Positions 1 through 11,488 of a stretch of 64,000 bases of DNA are shown in pieces. The number at the start of each line of letters is the position of its first letter. Positions within the stretch are counted from its first letter, which is position 1. The notes under the pieces are model-generated. The model had not been told where the DNA came from and did not search any database. It was given only the letters and a program-made list of their open reading frames with translations. Source of the DNA: Saccharina japonica (Eukaryota; Sar; Phaeophyceae; Laminariales; Laminariaceae); contig MEHQ01003384.1 in NCBI GenBank assembly GCA_008828725.1, forward strand, positions 62,001 through 126,000, read 5' to 3'. The position numbers and the translations under genes are program-made.

Positions 1-258
1 TGGGCTACTGATAGGTGGACCATGGGATACCAATGGGATACTCATGGGGTACCCATGGGATACCCATGGACCACCCATGGACTACCCACGGGCTACCCGT
101 GGAGTACCCATGGGCCATACATGGGCAAGCAATGAATGGTATACCGATGGGCTACCCCTGAGCTACCCGTGGGTTATTCAGGGTCCCCCGTCAAACCCCA
201 TGGGATACCCATGGGATACCCGTGGAATCCCCAAGGCATACCCATGGGATTGTCATAT
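1..258. repeat. 11-bp minisatellite, left block
   Basis: Imperfect tandem array of an 11-bp unit close to CTACCCATGGG. The same unit builds the much larger blocks at 4,020-7,160. The core CCCATGGG is palindromic, so both strands look alike. The array may start outside the window. Confidence 0.85.
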
Positions 259-940
259 ATTACGCTTTAACATATTGTTTCCGTTGATGTGTTCACTGGG
301 GGGGGCGCGGCAGAGGTAGTATCGACTCTTGACACCGTTTAGTTTTTAGAGTGGGAATGAGATGGCAGAAGGTGTGACATGGTCCCCGTATCAGTTTTTT
401 ATAGCAGAGACGGGAACTTGTTGTTACCATCGCCTTGAGCTTGCCTTGAGAACTATTTTTCTCTTTTCCTCTCTCGTGTCTTCTTTCTTGCTTTTTTTGC
501 CTTGTTTCTCCCTTTGTTTCCACCCTATGCCGGTGTCTCTCTCTTTTTTCGTGTTGCCTCGCTCGTGCAGCAGTTATCATGTTCCTCTTGGGCACGTGTG
601 CTTTTCGTCTAGGGGCGCTTCTGGCGCTTCTGGCGCTTCTGTCTCCCTGCGTCATTTGTATTCTGTTTCATTTCAGAACTTGTTTTATTTTGTCTTTTTT
701 GTTCTTTTTTTTTGGTTCGGCTCGTGTCGCTGTGTTCTCGTACCCGATACGTTACGCATCTCACTTGCTTTACCCATTAATTTGCGTTTATTTTGTTTTG
801 GTTTTTCTCTGTTTCACAGTCTGTGACCACAGAATTTGTATCTCTCTAGGATTGGGAATCAGGACAGGCACTGGGTGTACTGATGTGGTTGAGTAGAAAG
901 AACGGGTTTAATGTGAAGACAACAACAACAACAACAACAA
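259..940. other. Non-coding, pyrimidine-rich stretch
   Basis: No gene is supported. Positions 253-285 resemble the first ~30 bases of the LTR-like repeat at 3,254. Positions 440-830 are strongly T/C-rich and only give low-complexity open frames. A CAA tract lies at 920-940, where the left LTR-like copy begins. Confidence 0.6.
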
Positions 941-2149
941 TATTCTCTACATGTGTTGAAGTTCATTGGTTTAGGTTGCACCGCACTTTGATCAAGTTGC
1001 ACCGCATGTTTGTGTAACGTATATTTTTAGATACGTACGAGTACCAGTGATGTGAACCGAAAATGAAAATGGCCTCGGTCGGTTTTTCGGTTTCTCACCG
1101 AAAAGTCGGTCGGTTTCGGTCGGTTGTTTTTGTTAAACCGAAAAAAAACGAAACCGAAACCGAACATTTTCGGTCGGTTTTTCTCGTCGGTTTCCGGACT
1201 AAACTAGCCAATTGGTCTACATTTCGAAGGGTTCGGTGCGCATGTGTTGGCATAATGTGACGAGATGATCTTGGTATGGTGTCAAGTGGCCCTCCTGCAG
1301 TACCTGCGTTTGCTGCACCACACACGGTACAGGCCGACAATTTGTTTTTACAAAATAAAAATAGTACGATACTGCTGTAGGATAGCATTATACGAGGGCA
1401 CGAGGGCACTGCTGATGTGCAGTCTAGATACCATGTATGATGTAATGATAGATGATAGATACATCTTGCAGCGTACAGCTAACACCATCAAGAACTCTAT
1501 CTAGGTTGCTGAAGGTGGGGCTGTGACTGTGCGTACCCGCCTCTGCCTCCGGCTCAAGGTCAGAGTCAGCACTGCCGCCTGAACCGGACATGGTTATCCT
1601 TCGTATAGTCTCTCGCGACGCACTGCTGTACCGCTGTACCATGTGCCCTGTGCGACTGTTGTTGTTGCTGCTGCTGCGGGCTGTGTGATATGTGCTGTGT
1701 TCTGTGTGCGTATCCATGTCCATACATAACGGGGTTTCCATGTAGATATGTATGCGTTATTGACTTAGGGGACGGGGGAAAAAAAACGACCGAAAAAAAC
1801 CGAGTCGGTTTTTCGGTTTCGGTTTATTTTGGCAACCGAAAAACCGAAAAATAACGAAAAACCGAAAAATAAAAGTCGGTTTTCGGTCGGGAAAAACCGA
1901 GAAAAACCGACCGAAAAAACCGAGTTTCGGTTGTCGGTTCACATCACTGACGAGTACACGTCTTCTCGGTCGCTTATCGACCTCAGTTCTTCGTCCGCCT
2001 ACCCTGAGATTGCGACGTGCCTCGTCTACCTTTCCTTGGTTGGAACGACTAGCTCTACCTAGCGGCTCTACTGCATTGACACAGGACGAGTGACCGCAGG
2101 TACATCATCAAGTTAATTTATCGTGAGTGAAGTTAAGTGAAAGACATCA
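941..2149 (-). mobile_element. LTR-like repeat A of a Copia fossil, split by a hAT-type insertion
   Basis: Positions 941-1,044 and 1,950-2,149 together match the LTR-like repeat at 3,254-3,571 with a few differences. The copy is split by the insertion at 1,045-1,949. With repeat B it brackets a Copia pol fragment on the minus strand, so I read the pair as the two LTRs of one old, broken element. The left edge has been replaced by a CAA tract. Confidence 0.6.
1045..1949. mobile_element. hAT-type non-autonomous DNA transposon, 905 bp
   Basis: The ends are perfect 15-bp inverted repeats, CAGTGATGTGAACCG. They are flanked by the 8-bp duplication ACGAGTAC at 1,037-1,044 and 1,950-1,957. The uninterrupted relative at 3,370 has this 8-mer once, which is an empty site. 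Both ends carry clusters of CGGTTT/AAACCG motifs, as hAT elements often do below their termini. The interior (about 1,200-1,740) has no recognisable transposase, so the element would need transposase supplied in trans. An 8-bp duplication is the hAT signature. Confidence 0.85.
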
Positions 2150-2205
2150 ATCATTGTACATTTGGTTCTCCTCTGTTATAACTGCAGCTGTGGTATCACC
2201 CACAC

Positions 2206-2496
2206 ACAAGCAGACGCCTGGTCTACTGTGTCCTTGCTGCCTGCTACACACGCGTAGCATACAGGTCTACATTATACCGACAGGTTATGAGCCTCGAAGC
2301 TCGGTCGTAGAGGCTCTCGACACGCGTGTGCTTATACCAAACGATGTATCAGTAACACCATCGTACGCACGAGAGCCTCTACGACCGAGCTTCGAGGCTC
2401 ATAACCTGTCGGTATAATGTAGACCTGTATGCTACGCGAGTGTAGCAGGCAGCAAGGACGGGTCCAAGTGCTACAGTAGACCAGGCGTCTGCTTGT
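2206..2496. repeat. Inverted repeat with arms of about 115-127 bp and a 50-bp loop
   Basis: The left arm, 2,206-2,319, is the reverse complement of 2,370-2,496, except that the left arm lacks a block of about 14 bp. A third copy in the left-arm orientation lies at 3,904-4,018 and does contain that block. The segment lies between the two LTR-like repeats. It may be a foldback element or the product of an inversion; I cannot name a family. Confidence 0.8.
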
Positions 2497-2541
2497 GTTG
2501 TGCCCAGTGGGCTTCGCTCGATAGCTTTTGTTGGTTTCAGA

Positions 2542-2835
2542 TTATGAACTTCCTCGACCAGTTAAGTCTGTATACGGTAGCTCTAGAGGTTGAGCCGCTT
2601 CATGAATCGCCACATTCGTGTGGTGCTTGCTTGTCGCCAGAGTGCACGTGTCATAGTTGGAATCATAAAAATCTGTGTCATTCACAACCATTCCTGTACC
2701 TTTCTCTTGCGTAAGTTTCTTCATGCTTTGAGTGTTGATATGGCCCAAGCGACGATGCCACAACATTACGCTACGAGTAGACGTTTTTTTAACGTTGGCG
2801 TGTTCGCTCGGCAGTTCCGGTAGAATTGCGTCCAA
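2542..2835 (-). mobile_element. Copia (Ty1) pol fragment, fossil
   Basis: Minus-strand translation shows the GAG-pre-integrase signature LWHRRLGHIN followed by the start of an integrase (CTLATSKHHTN). This order is characteristic of Copia polyproteins. Only a short piece survives and the element is broken. It lies between the LTR-like repeats at 941-2,149 and 3,254-3,571. Confidence 0.8.
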
Positions 2836-3253
2836 AAACTAAAGATTCTGGTCGGCTCTTAACGGGAAGGTTTCTCCCTTTGCTGTCAGCGCTTCATGAG
2901 TATTTAAATGCTACTCTATATATTCAACGAGTTATTTTATGTTCAGACTTTGGCTCGTATTCACGCATCGAAAGTCTTTGTTATTCGCGATTTTTACCAG
3001 ATACACTCGGACATAAGTTTCTGAAGTATACGTTCTGAATACTTGGTCCTATTTACGTAGTAAATGGCTTGCGACGCTCACCACGATAGCAACCCCTAGA
3101 TACAACGAGGGGGTAGGAATGTCTGGTGATGTCAGGCGCTCGCTGGGACCTTTGTTATTGTTATTTTTCGTCTACGATTCAGGCACATGTTATGTTTTGA
3201 CTATTCATACGGTTTACGATCACCCTGGTAGCGATTCTGTTCAGCTAGGGGCG
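2836..3253. other. Interior of the Copia remnant, no gene seen
   Basis: This stretch lies between the pol fragment and LTR-like repeat B. I see no conserved domain. It is probably decayed internal sequence of the same element. Confidence 0.4.
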
Positions 3254-3571
3254 TGTCAGATATTATGCTTTAACATATTCTCTACATGTGTTGAAGTTCA
3301 TTGGTTTAGATTGCACCGCACTTTGATCAAGTTGCACCGCATATTTGTGTAACGTATATTTTTAGATACGTACGAGTACACGTCTTCTCGGTCGCTTATC
3401 GGCCTCAGTTTTTCGTCCGCCTACCCTAAGATTGCGACGTGCCTCGTCTACCTTTCCTTGGTTGGAACGACTTGCTCTACCTAGCGGCTCTACTGCATTG
3501 ACACAGGACGAGTGACCGCAGGTACATCATCAAGTTAATTTATCGTGAGTGAAGTTAAGTGAAAGACATCA
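3254..3571 (-). mobile_element. LTR-like repeat B (318 bp)
   Basis: It starts TGTCAG and ends GACATCA, the TG...CA form of LTR ends. It matches the copy at 941-2,149 but lacks the hAT-type insertion. No convincing primer binding site or polypurine tract was identified, so the LTR reading rests on the paired copies and the Copia fragment between them. Confidence 0.6.
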
Positions 3572-3877
3572 AGCTATGAGGCACGCAAAGAAACGGTCAC
3601 TCACATCTCCACACCTATACCCCTGAACTCAGCAGGAGCCCGGGGGCCAGCATAGCTGCGCACCCGGCTAGATAGGTAGACTCGCAGAAGCACACAAAGG
3701 TAGCAAAGACAGAGTGATATCATGGGTTGGTGTCCCAGCAGGTGTTCATGTCGCATGCATGCCTACATATCAGTAGGAAACCTGCTAGGATATCCAAGGA
3801 TGGCCCAGACGCCACAGCGCCCCCCCAAAGTAACCCACAGGCCCGAAGGGACTTGGGGCCAGACGCCACAAAGCATT
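3572..3877. other. Non-coding spacer
   Basis: No gene supported. It separates LTR-like repeat B from the third copy of the arm repeat at 3,878. Confidence 0.5.
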
Positions 3878-4018
3878 GTGCATTTGGTTCTCCTCTGTTA
3901 TAACTGCAGCTGTGGTATCACCCACACACAAGCAGACGCCTGGTCTACTGTAGCACTTGGACCCGTCCTTGCTGCCTGCTACACACGCGTAGCATACAGG
4001 TCTACATTATACCGACAG
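3878..4018. repeat. Third copy of the 2.2-kb arm repeat
   Basis: Matches 2,154-2,275 in direct orientation, plus the short block that the left arm there lacks. It ends exactly where the 11-bp minisatellite starts. Confidence 0.8.
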
Positions 4019-5205
4019 TGATACCCCCATGGGCCACCCATGGAATACCCGTGGGCTTCCCACGGGCTGCCACCAAAAATTCATCGGATTCCCATTGAAT
4101 GCCGATAGCACGCCCATGGGATGCCCATGGGCTAATCATAGGCTACCCACGGGATCCTTAAGGGCTACCCATGGGCCATCCATGGGTAACCCATAGGCTA
4201 CCCATGTGCTACCCCTATGGGCCACCCATGCACTACCCGTGAGCTACCCACGGGCTGCCACCATAACCCCGTCGGTTGCCCACGAGATGCCTGATGGGAT
4301 GCCCACCATGGGATGCCCATGGGATGTCTATGGGATGCACATGGGCTACCCATAAACTTCTCATGGGCTACCCATGAGATGAGTACGATCTAGACGCGGG
4401 CTGCCCATCAGATACCCATGCAATGTCCATGGATGCCCGTGGGATGACTATGAGATGCCCATGGGATGTCCATGGGATGTCCATGGGATGTCCACGCACT
4501 AACCAAAAACTGTTTATGGGCTACCAATGGATTATCCATGGAAGGTCCCATGAAAAGCCCATGGGATGCCTATGGGATGCCCATACACTTATGGGATGCC
4601 CATACACTGCTCATGGAGTACCCACGGGCTACCCATAAAATGTCCATGGGATATCGATAGGATTCCCATGGGACGCCTGTGGGATACTCATAGAGTACCC
4701 GCGGGACCGTATGGGAGGTCCATGAGATTCCCATGAGATTTCCATGGACTACTCATAGGCTATCCATGGGCTACCCATGGATGCCCATGGATGCCCTTGG
4801 GATGCCCATTAGATGAATATGAGATGTCCATGGGTAGCCCATGAGTGGTTTATCGGTAGACCGTGAACCTCTCGTGGGCTTTCCATGGGTCCCCCAAGAC
4901 CATCCCATGGGCATCCCATAGATATTTCATGGGCAGCCCGCGTCTAGTCTAGCCCATGGGCATCCCATGGGCGTCTCATAGGCATCTCATGGGAATCTCC
5001 ATGGGGTTTTGATGGCCAGCCCACGTCAAGCCTGTGGGCATCCATGGGTATCTGGTGACAGCATATGGGCATCGCACGGGGTATCCCATGGGTGGCCCAT
5101 GGGAGTAGCCCATGAAGAGCGCATGGGTTGCCCATGACTTGTGTACCCCATGGGTAGCTCGTGGGAAGTCCATGGGTGGCTGAAATCCCTATGAAATGCG
5201 CGAAA
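4019..5205. repeat. 11-bp minisatellite, block 2, with an orientation flip
   Basis: A degenerate array of 11-mers close to CTACCCATGGG. Up to about 4,860 the monomers read GGGATGCCCAT-like on the plus strand. From about 4,900 to 5,200 they read as the reverse complement (ATGGGCATCCC). A short non-repeat edge at about 5,170-5,240 matches 6,310-6,385 in inverted orientation. Eleven is not a multiple of three, so each frame yields an 11-residue periodic translation. The open frames here are by-products, not genes. Confidence 0.9.
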
Positions 5206-5215
5206 AGTACCCGTG

Positions 5216-5519
5216 CAAACGACAAATAATAATAATCTGCGTTGTCGGGGAAGTGGGTGTGGTTAAGGCTTAGGGTAGGGCCGGGGCTTGGGCAGGGGCT
5301 GGCATTGGGGCTGGGATTGAGGCTTGGGCTGTTGATGGGGTCGGAATCGAGGGCTGCAGTTGATACGGGGGCTACGGCCGGAGCTGAGGCTGAGCGCCAT
5401 AGGATGGAGCTAAAATAGTGGGACCAGAGCCACGATTAAGCGACGAAGCACACTATTGGTCTTATTTATGTGTACACACCATTTTGGTTTCATGGTGGTT
5501 TGTACGTTTTTCCCATGGA
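5216..5519. other. G-rich spacer between minisatellite blocks
   Basis: Positions 5,250-5,390 hold degenerate GGGGCTTGGGC-like repeats that are purine-biased. No gene seen. Confidence 0.6.
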
Positions 5520-6285
5520 CGGAGGCACCACGGAGGCTCCATGGACCCACCACGGAAACATCATGGACCCACCACGATAGCACCATGGACTCACCGTGGA
5601 AGCACCACGGCGCCAGCATCATGGAGACACCCCTGGAGCACCACGGACCCACCACGGAGGCACCATGGGTCCGTGGTGGGCCCATGGTTCTCCAGTGGTG
5701 GGTCGGTGGTGGGTCCATGGCGCTTCCGTTATGTATTCATGGTGCTTCCGTGGTGAGTCGGTGGTGTCCGCATGGTGTTTCGATCGTGGTTCTTCCGTAG
5801 TGGGCCCGTGTTGATTCCGTGGTGGGTCCGGGGGGCTTCCGTGGTGGGTCCATGGTGCTTCCGTGGTGAATCCATGGTGGGCCCATGATGCTTCCAAATG
5901 TGCGTCCGTGGAGGTTTTATGATGCCTTCGTGTGACCCCATGGTGCTCCCATGGTGCTTCCGTGTTGCCTCCATGATGCTTCCGTGGTGTATCCATGGTG
6001 CTTCCGTAATGGGTCCGTGGTGATTCTGTGATGGATCCATGGTGCTTCTGTGGTGGGTCCATGGTGGGGCCAATGTGCCTCCGCGTGTCCTTATGGTGCT
6101 TCCATGGTGCCTCATTGGTGCTTTCGTGGTGTCCCGATGCTGCCTCCATGGTGATTCCGTGGTGGGCCCATGGTGCTGCCATGGTGAAACTGTGGTTCCC
6201 TGGCTGTTCGTAGTGCTCCCATGACGTTTCCGTGGGACTTTCATGGCGATTCCATGGGATCGTGGCTCCTTGCTGTTTCGATGGC
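5520..6285. repeat. 11-bp minisatellite, block 3, with an internal strand switch
   Basis: Up to about 5,668 the units read CACCATGGACC. From there to about 6,250 they read the reverse complement, CGTGGTGGGTC and CATGGTGCTTC. Most units are exactly 11 bp. Long frames on both strands come from the period and are not supported as genes. Confidence 0.9.
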
Positions 6286-6344
6286 GCGAACAAAAAAGAC
6301 AAGAATGTAGATCGCAATATTTGGCGTTTGCATGGGTACTGTTT
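6286..6344. repeat. Inverted edge element between minisatellite blocks
   Basis: The sequence around TTTGCATGGGTACTGTTTTG is the diverged reverse complement of 5,170-5,240. The minisatellite blocks 5,240-6,310 are therefore enclosed by a matching inverted pair. Confidence 0.7.
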
Positions 6345-7165
6345 TGCGAACTTCATGGGAATTTCATGGGTTACCCATGAGCTGCCGACGGGCAACCGAC
6401 GGGCGACCCACGGGCGGCCCATGGGCACCCCACACCCCACGGGCGACTCACGGACAACTCACGGGCACTCCGTGGGCGACCCACAGACACCCCACGGATA
6501 CCCCACGGACACCTCACAGACACCCCACAGACACTCACGGACACCCCACGGACACCGCATGGATACCCCGCATGCACCCCACGGGAAACCCACGGATAAC
6601 CTATTGGTAACACATAGGTGGGCGGCAAATGAGCGCGCCACGGACACCCCATGGGCGCTTTATGGAAATCCCACGGACACCCCATGGGCTGCCCATGGAC
6701 ACCCCATGGGCGCCCCATGGACACCACACGGACACCCCATGAGCATCCCACGGACACCCCACGGGCACCCCATGAGCTTCCCACGGACACCCCACGGACA
6801 CCCCATGGGCTGTTCACGGGCAACCCACGGGTACCCCACGGGCGACCCATGGGCGGCTTACGGACACCCCACGAGCGACTCATGGGCGCCCCATGGACAC
6901 GCCATGGACACCCCACGGAAACCCCACGAAGACCTCACGGAGTCTCCACGGATACCCCACGGATAACCCACGCACAACCGATGGCGACTCGCGGGCGACC
7001 CACGGGCAACCCACATGTGAACAACCCGCGGGCAACCCATGGGCAACCCACGCACAACCCACGGACGATACATGGGCACCCCGCGAACACCTCACGAACA
7101 CCCCAAGTACAACCCACGGGCGACCCATGGGCGACCCACTGACCCCCATGGACACCCCATGGACG
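6345..7165. repeat. 11-bp minisatellite, block 4
   Basis: The most regular block. Between about 6,700 and 6,850 consecutive 11-mers such as CCCCATGGACA, TCCCACGGACA and CCCCACGGGCA follow without a break. It relates to blocks 1-3 through the CCAYGG core. Open frames of up to 244 codons on both strands are by-products of the period. Confidence 0.92.
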
Positions 7166-7171
7166 CGACTT

Positions 7172-7455
7172 GGCCGTGGTTTGATTATGTCCGGATATCG
7201 GAGGTTGTTTGTCAATCGCAGCTGGCGGTGTCAATCGCTGGGGACTGCTCGTAAACGACGAGAAGTGTGCCACACGACGTCCAATTTAACGTAGTACGTG
7301 CGCTTGTTAGGAGCACCTCTCTCCAGCAGGAAAACAATCGGAATATACGCACCGGTATGAAGTTTGAGCCGTGGCTTGATTGTATGCCGAGATCGGGGGT
7401 CGTTCGTCGTCAGTAGTACTTGGCGGGGTCAATCGCTCGGGACTGCTCGAAACAT
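7172..7455 (+). repeat. Pair of diverged direct repeats of about 85 bp
   Basis: Positions 7,172-7,255 and 7,372-7,455 share GTGGTTTGATTATG-like, GGCGG.GTCAATCGCT and GGGACTGCTCG blocks in the same order. About 115 bp separate them. They may be LTR or satellite fragments; the family is unknown. Confidence 0.7.
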
Positions 7456-8992
7456 ACGAAAACAGCATCAGACTGGGGTTAAACAAATGTGGTCAGGCAA
7501 TGTAAGTCGAGAGAGTGGCAGACAGACAAGAGGGAAAGTAGAAATTGACGATGGGGAATTTCGTGCTCTGTCCTCGCAGTACCATTACATATTGTTGTTA
7601 GAGAAGTATGACATAAACCTCCTAACAAGAGTCAACTACCGTATCACACGTGTGATACTATTATTAATGTTATTTTATACTATTATTAAAAGATGACACA
7701 CCCCCTCGGATGAATTGCGAAGCTGAGTTTGTCAACAATGGGGAAGGTATGCAAAAAAATGCAGGGCGATGGACGCGTCTATGGAAACATCGTCTCCTCT
7801 CTCGAGATATTCCCTCAAAGCCGTCAATTTGCGCTGTGTTGTGCCCCCCCCCTTGCTTTGGAGAAACTCGGCTATACTAATAGGAAATTCGTCCCAAGGG
7901 GTGTGTGTTATTTTTACACCCGTGTGGTATATACGGTAATACGCAGTAATTATCTCGTAAAAAACTTTCCAGCCGATCGCCCGCAACAAAATACCACTAG
8001 ATCTCTTGGCGGGGACACAAAGGAAGCCTGCTAGAATAACAACAGCGTGATCGTGTGTACTAAAATCGGCCATTTTCAACACCATTCATAATTACGTACG
8101 TACGTATGTCTTCATATTTTGTTCCGGGGCTGCTGCAAATCCGACCACCGATCGGTATTCACAGTCTCCCCCGCAAGCCAGGTACACGGTGCTTCGGCTG
8201 CACCGCGCATGACATTAGCGACATTAGCGGTTAGGCCAAGCGTCGCAGCCAACTTCACGGAAGCACGCACTGCCCACGAGACGTTCTATCGTGAAGAAAA
8301 TAAAGTGCCCTCATTTTCAGGAGGTGCATCGTCGCGAGAAATCAATCCGAACGAAAGCCCAGACTGGGGCCGAGGTTTCGCACGATGAGCGAGGAGAGGC
8401 GGCCCTACCCAACCAGAGGCTCTCGCAAGTGCATTTTTCAGGCTACCGCCACGATGATGCATCAATGCCCGCACGCCAAAGTTTGTTCCAACGCACCGAG
8501 AGAAAGACGTGTCCTGCCCACAGCATGCAGCGGGAAACACCGCTCTATCTACGTGGCCTGCCCTGCTGGTACATGGCACCACTCGTGCACAGGTACCCCC
8601 CCCCCCTCCCCCCTGCACAATGTGGGCGCAAACAAATCCTTGTGGGGACATCGAACATTGTATATAGCACACACCATTATAATAGGCGTACCGAGTTGAG
8701 AGGTTGTCGACACCTTGTGGGGTTTGCTATAGACATTGTTCAATTGTGCAGGACTGTCGCACCCCGCCCCCCTTGGGGGGGGGGGTGGGGGGGGGGGGGG
8801 TCCTGGCCACGTGTGTGAGGGACCGAATGTCTGCATGCAGACGAGCAGAAGGTCGAGGGGTGTTAGGTTGACTCGGGTGAACACCTGCGTGGGGGGTGAT
8901 AATCAAGGCCCGGGTTGGTCGACCTCCTTCAGCCAAGCAGGCGTCAAACATGCAAAAATCTTGGCATTGCTGCAATCAATAGACTCGCCGAG
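7456..8992. other. Non-coding, homopolymer-rich stretch
   Basis: No exon with credible borders was found. C and G runs lie around 8,591-8,611 and 8,766-8,801. The frames that cross them are low complexity. Confidence 0.5.
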
Positions 8993-9085
8993 CGGGGGGG
9001 GGTGTACTCATTAGCCGCATGCCGTGCATGGCCGAAGTCGTATGACCGTAGACCCTCGCATCCCTACAATGCCGGGACGGAGCAC
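8993..9085 (-). repeat. C-tailed interspersed repeat, R2 type (3' part)
   Basis: On the minus strand the core (GGGATGCGAGGGTCTACGGTC...) leads to ATGAGTACACC and a C run. On the plus strand this reads G run, GTGTACTCATT, then GTCGTATGACCGTAGACC and CGCATCCCTACAATG. Matches 21.8, 24.5, 29.0 and 38.0 kb. Confidence 0.8.
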
Positions 9086-10694
9086 TCGCCCAGGGGGGCC
9101 CAATTTGGCACAGTTCGCCAGCTTGAGTTAGGGCTCTACCGGCTTGGTTCTACCGCGGTCTGGGCTGGTTGGTATGGTCGCTATGCTGGTGTACCTCGTC
9201 GGTGGACGCGAGGCTTGACAGGAGGCCGTTGGTTTCGCGCCATTCTCTTGTCGGGATGTCGTTGACCGACAGAGGGCATCCAAAATTGCACGAAAATGTT
9301 GGACGAGGAAGGGTTCCAATACTGCGGTAGGCCGGCGAAACGCAAGCAACGGGAGTCAAGATGGGTGATGACCACGCACGTGAACGTGAAGAGCTTGCAA
9401 CGAAACCACAACAACAATCAAACCAATCGTTCAATTCTCAAAATTCTTCATGATAGTGCGGTACTTGGCACGCCTGAGAAACGACCAAAACGAACGACGC
9501 ATGTCTCGTACGTAAATATATATTGTATCCTTCCTTTCCTATCTACGAGTAACACCAGGAACAAGAAAGAGCAGTTGCGCTTCTCGTCCTCCAATCAAAA
9601 CGCGTCATTCGCGCTGCACCTGCCTGCACCCCGACAGGCAACTCTTCCCTCCGTCAACCAATGCGCGGCATTCTGGTTTAACGTTTTTGGAGAAACAAAA
9701 GCTATTTAGAAAAACAAAAGTAGACCCCGACGGATCGCGCTCCGACGAGGTATGGCAACATCCAGGCGGCCCTACTGCTGCCATGATGCCGTCGGTAGCG
9801 TCCCACAGGTACAACTACGGCGATACGCCATTCCAAAAGCCATTCAGGCTACGAATATCATGTATACGTACGCACGGAACTTTAGTTTTGCCAAAAACAA
9901 AAAAATCATGCGGCGTCTACCTTCACAGTAGTGTCCGCCTGGCTGCCTGCCAGTCTTGACCCCTTATAACAACCGCACGCACGTTTTCCGGGACACTTCT
10001 TCGACGTATGGAAACGGGTGGACGTATCGTATATGCGAATACGGGTGGGATAGATTTGCTTGCAGTACGGCCGTCCCGACCGGTTCAATGCACGCGAATG
10101 TCGCCCACCGTATGTACCACGCTGTTCCTTTCGTCGCAAAATGCGGCCCGCCAGTAACAGCAACAGAGCACGGCCACTCAACCTCAAAACAGGGCACACC
10201 GGCGCACAGCCTTCCCCAACACAACTGCAGGCATCACTATCATCAGCAGTAGTCTTATGTACTACTACTGCTGTTACATACTCGTACGGAGTACTATTGC
10301 TGCGCTGTTGGAGTCAAGGGCACCCCCTCCTCTCCTCACTCCTCCCCTCTCCCCTCAGACCCTACTGCTATGAAACAATAGCCTTCTGTGACCTGCAACT
10401 GCTATACTGCTGCTGTAAAGTTGGTAGTCAAGGACTGCCCCCCCCCCCCCCACTCAATCGCCTCCATTGCGTGCAGGCGGTGCGGTTTCTCCTCCTCCGA
10501 ACAATCGCCCCCAGGCAACCTTTTTTCTTGCCCCGACCCACGCCCTCGGTTTGTGCGATTTCAGGGCTTCCGCGTAGGTGACGTGCGGCGTGCGCTTGGC
10601 GTTGGCCTCGGCGTTTTTCGCGTCCATCTCTTGCTGCGTCTTTGCACCAATAAAGGAGGTGGATGGCGAGCGGTGGCGAGCGGTGGCGGTGCGC
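9086..10694. other. No gene identified
   Basis: Several open frames exist, but none shows a recognisable domain or paired splice borders. A C run lies at about 10,438-10,451. Confidence 0.4.
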
Positions 10695-10780
10695 CGGGGG
10701 GGGGGGGGTACTCCATTTGTTGCTGTGCCTTGTTAATTATGACCATTGACCAGCGCACCCCTTTCAAGGAAAAGTACGCG
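10695..10780 (-). repeat. Degenerate C-tailed repeat, R1 type
   Basis: Reads G run, GTACTCCATTTGTTGCT and GACCATTGACCAGCGCACCCC, a decayed version of the R1 3' end. It is followed by more G runs up to about 10,815. Confidence 0.65.
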
Positions 10781-11240
10781 GGGGGGGGGGAGGGGGGGGA
10801 AGCGAGGGGGGGGGGTATTAGGGGGAAGATTAGCTGGAATGCACTTCGCCTTTGGCCGGGCGGGAGGTATACCAAACTTTTTTTGTTTCGACTAAAGTTA
10901 GAGTCTATACGTAGACTACTGTAGTTTGAGTTTAGTCTACTATGGGGTGAAGGCGGAAAGGCGTGTTTGATTTTTTCAACGTACGGGAGGATTCGAGATG
11001 GGTCTGTCGGGGAAGCAGCCGACGTCTGCCGGCCGGCGGTGCTCACTACTCAGTGATGATCGTCGACCACTGCTCGCGGCTGGGATGGCCGTATTTCTTG
11101 AAGCGGAAGTCCGACGTCCCGATTGTCTTGGCTGGTTTTCTGGCCGACATCAACTCCAAGGGTGTGTCCCGTCCATCGTGGAATGCCTTCGCTCCGACAA
11201 CGGCACCGAGTTCGTGGAATCTCGTCGACTTTTATCATAT

Positions 11241-11416
11241 GGGGAGATAAAAGGTCGTTCTCAATGTCTCGGTTCTCCCCCTGCACGCTCTTTCCACAGC
11301 CCAGCATGGCCAACTGATCAGCAGCTAAGTTGCTAATCAGCTGGCCATGTTGGGCTGTGGAAAGAGCGTAGAGGAGGAGAACCGACACATTGAAAACAAA
11401 CATTTTCTCTCCCCAC
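11241..11416. repeat. Palindromic foldback 1 (about 176 bp)
   Basis: Arms of about 85 bp, starting GGGGAGATAAAAGG and ending TTTTCTCTCCCC, meet near 11,328. Each arm carries TTTCCACAGCCCA or its complement. It interrupts Copia integrase sequence and looks like a foldback MITE. Confidence 0.75.
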
Positions 11417-11488
11417 ACGATATCGTGGAATGTCTTCGCTCCGACAACGGCACCGAGTTCGTGGAATCTCGTCGACTTTGTATCATAC

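Noticed and set aside
362-896. Overlapping frames rich in F, L and S that could suggest membrane proteins
   Set aside because: They translate a T/C-rich tract in two frames at once, with no conserved residues or splice signals.
4423-7294. Long open frames of up to 273 codons on both strands with HGxPMGxPW-like repeats
   Set aside because: They follow from an 11-bp period without stop triplets. All frames give equivalent periodic peptides, so there is no evidence for a protein.
8719-9090. 5S rRNA-like match for the R2 repeat (GGCCGTAGTCGTATGACC)
   Set aside because: Only a few bases agree; the 5S internal promoter and length are missing.
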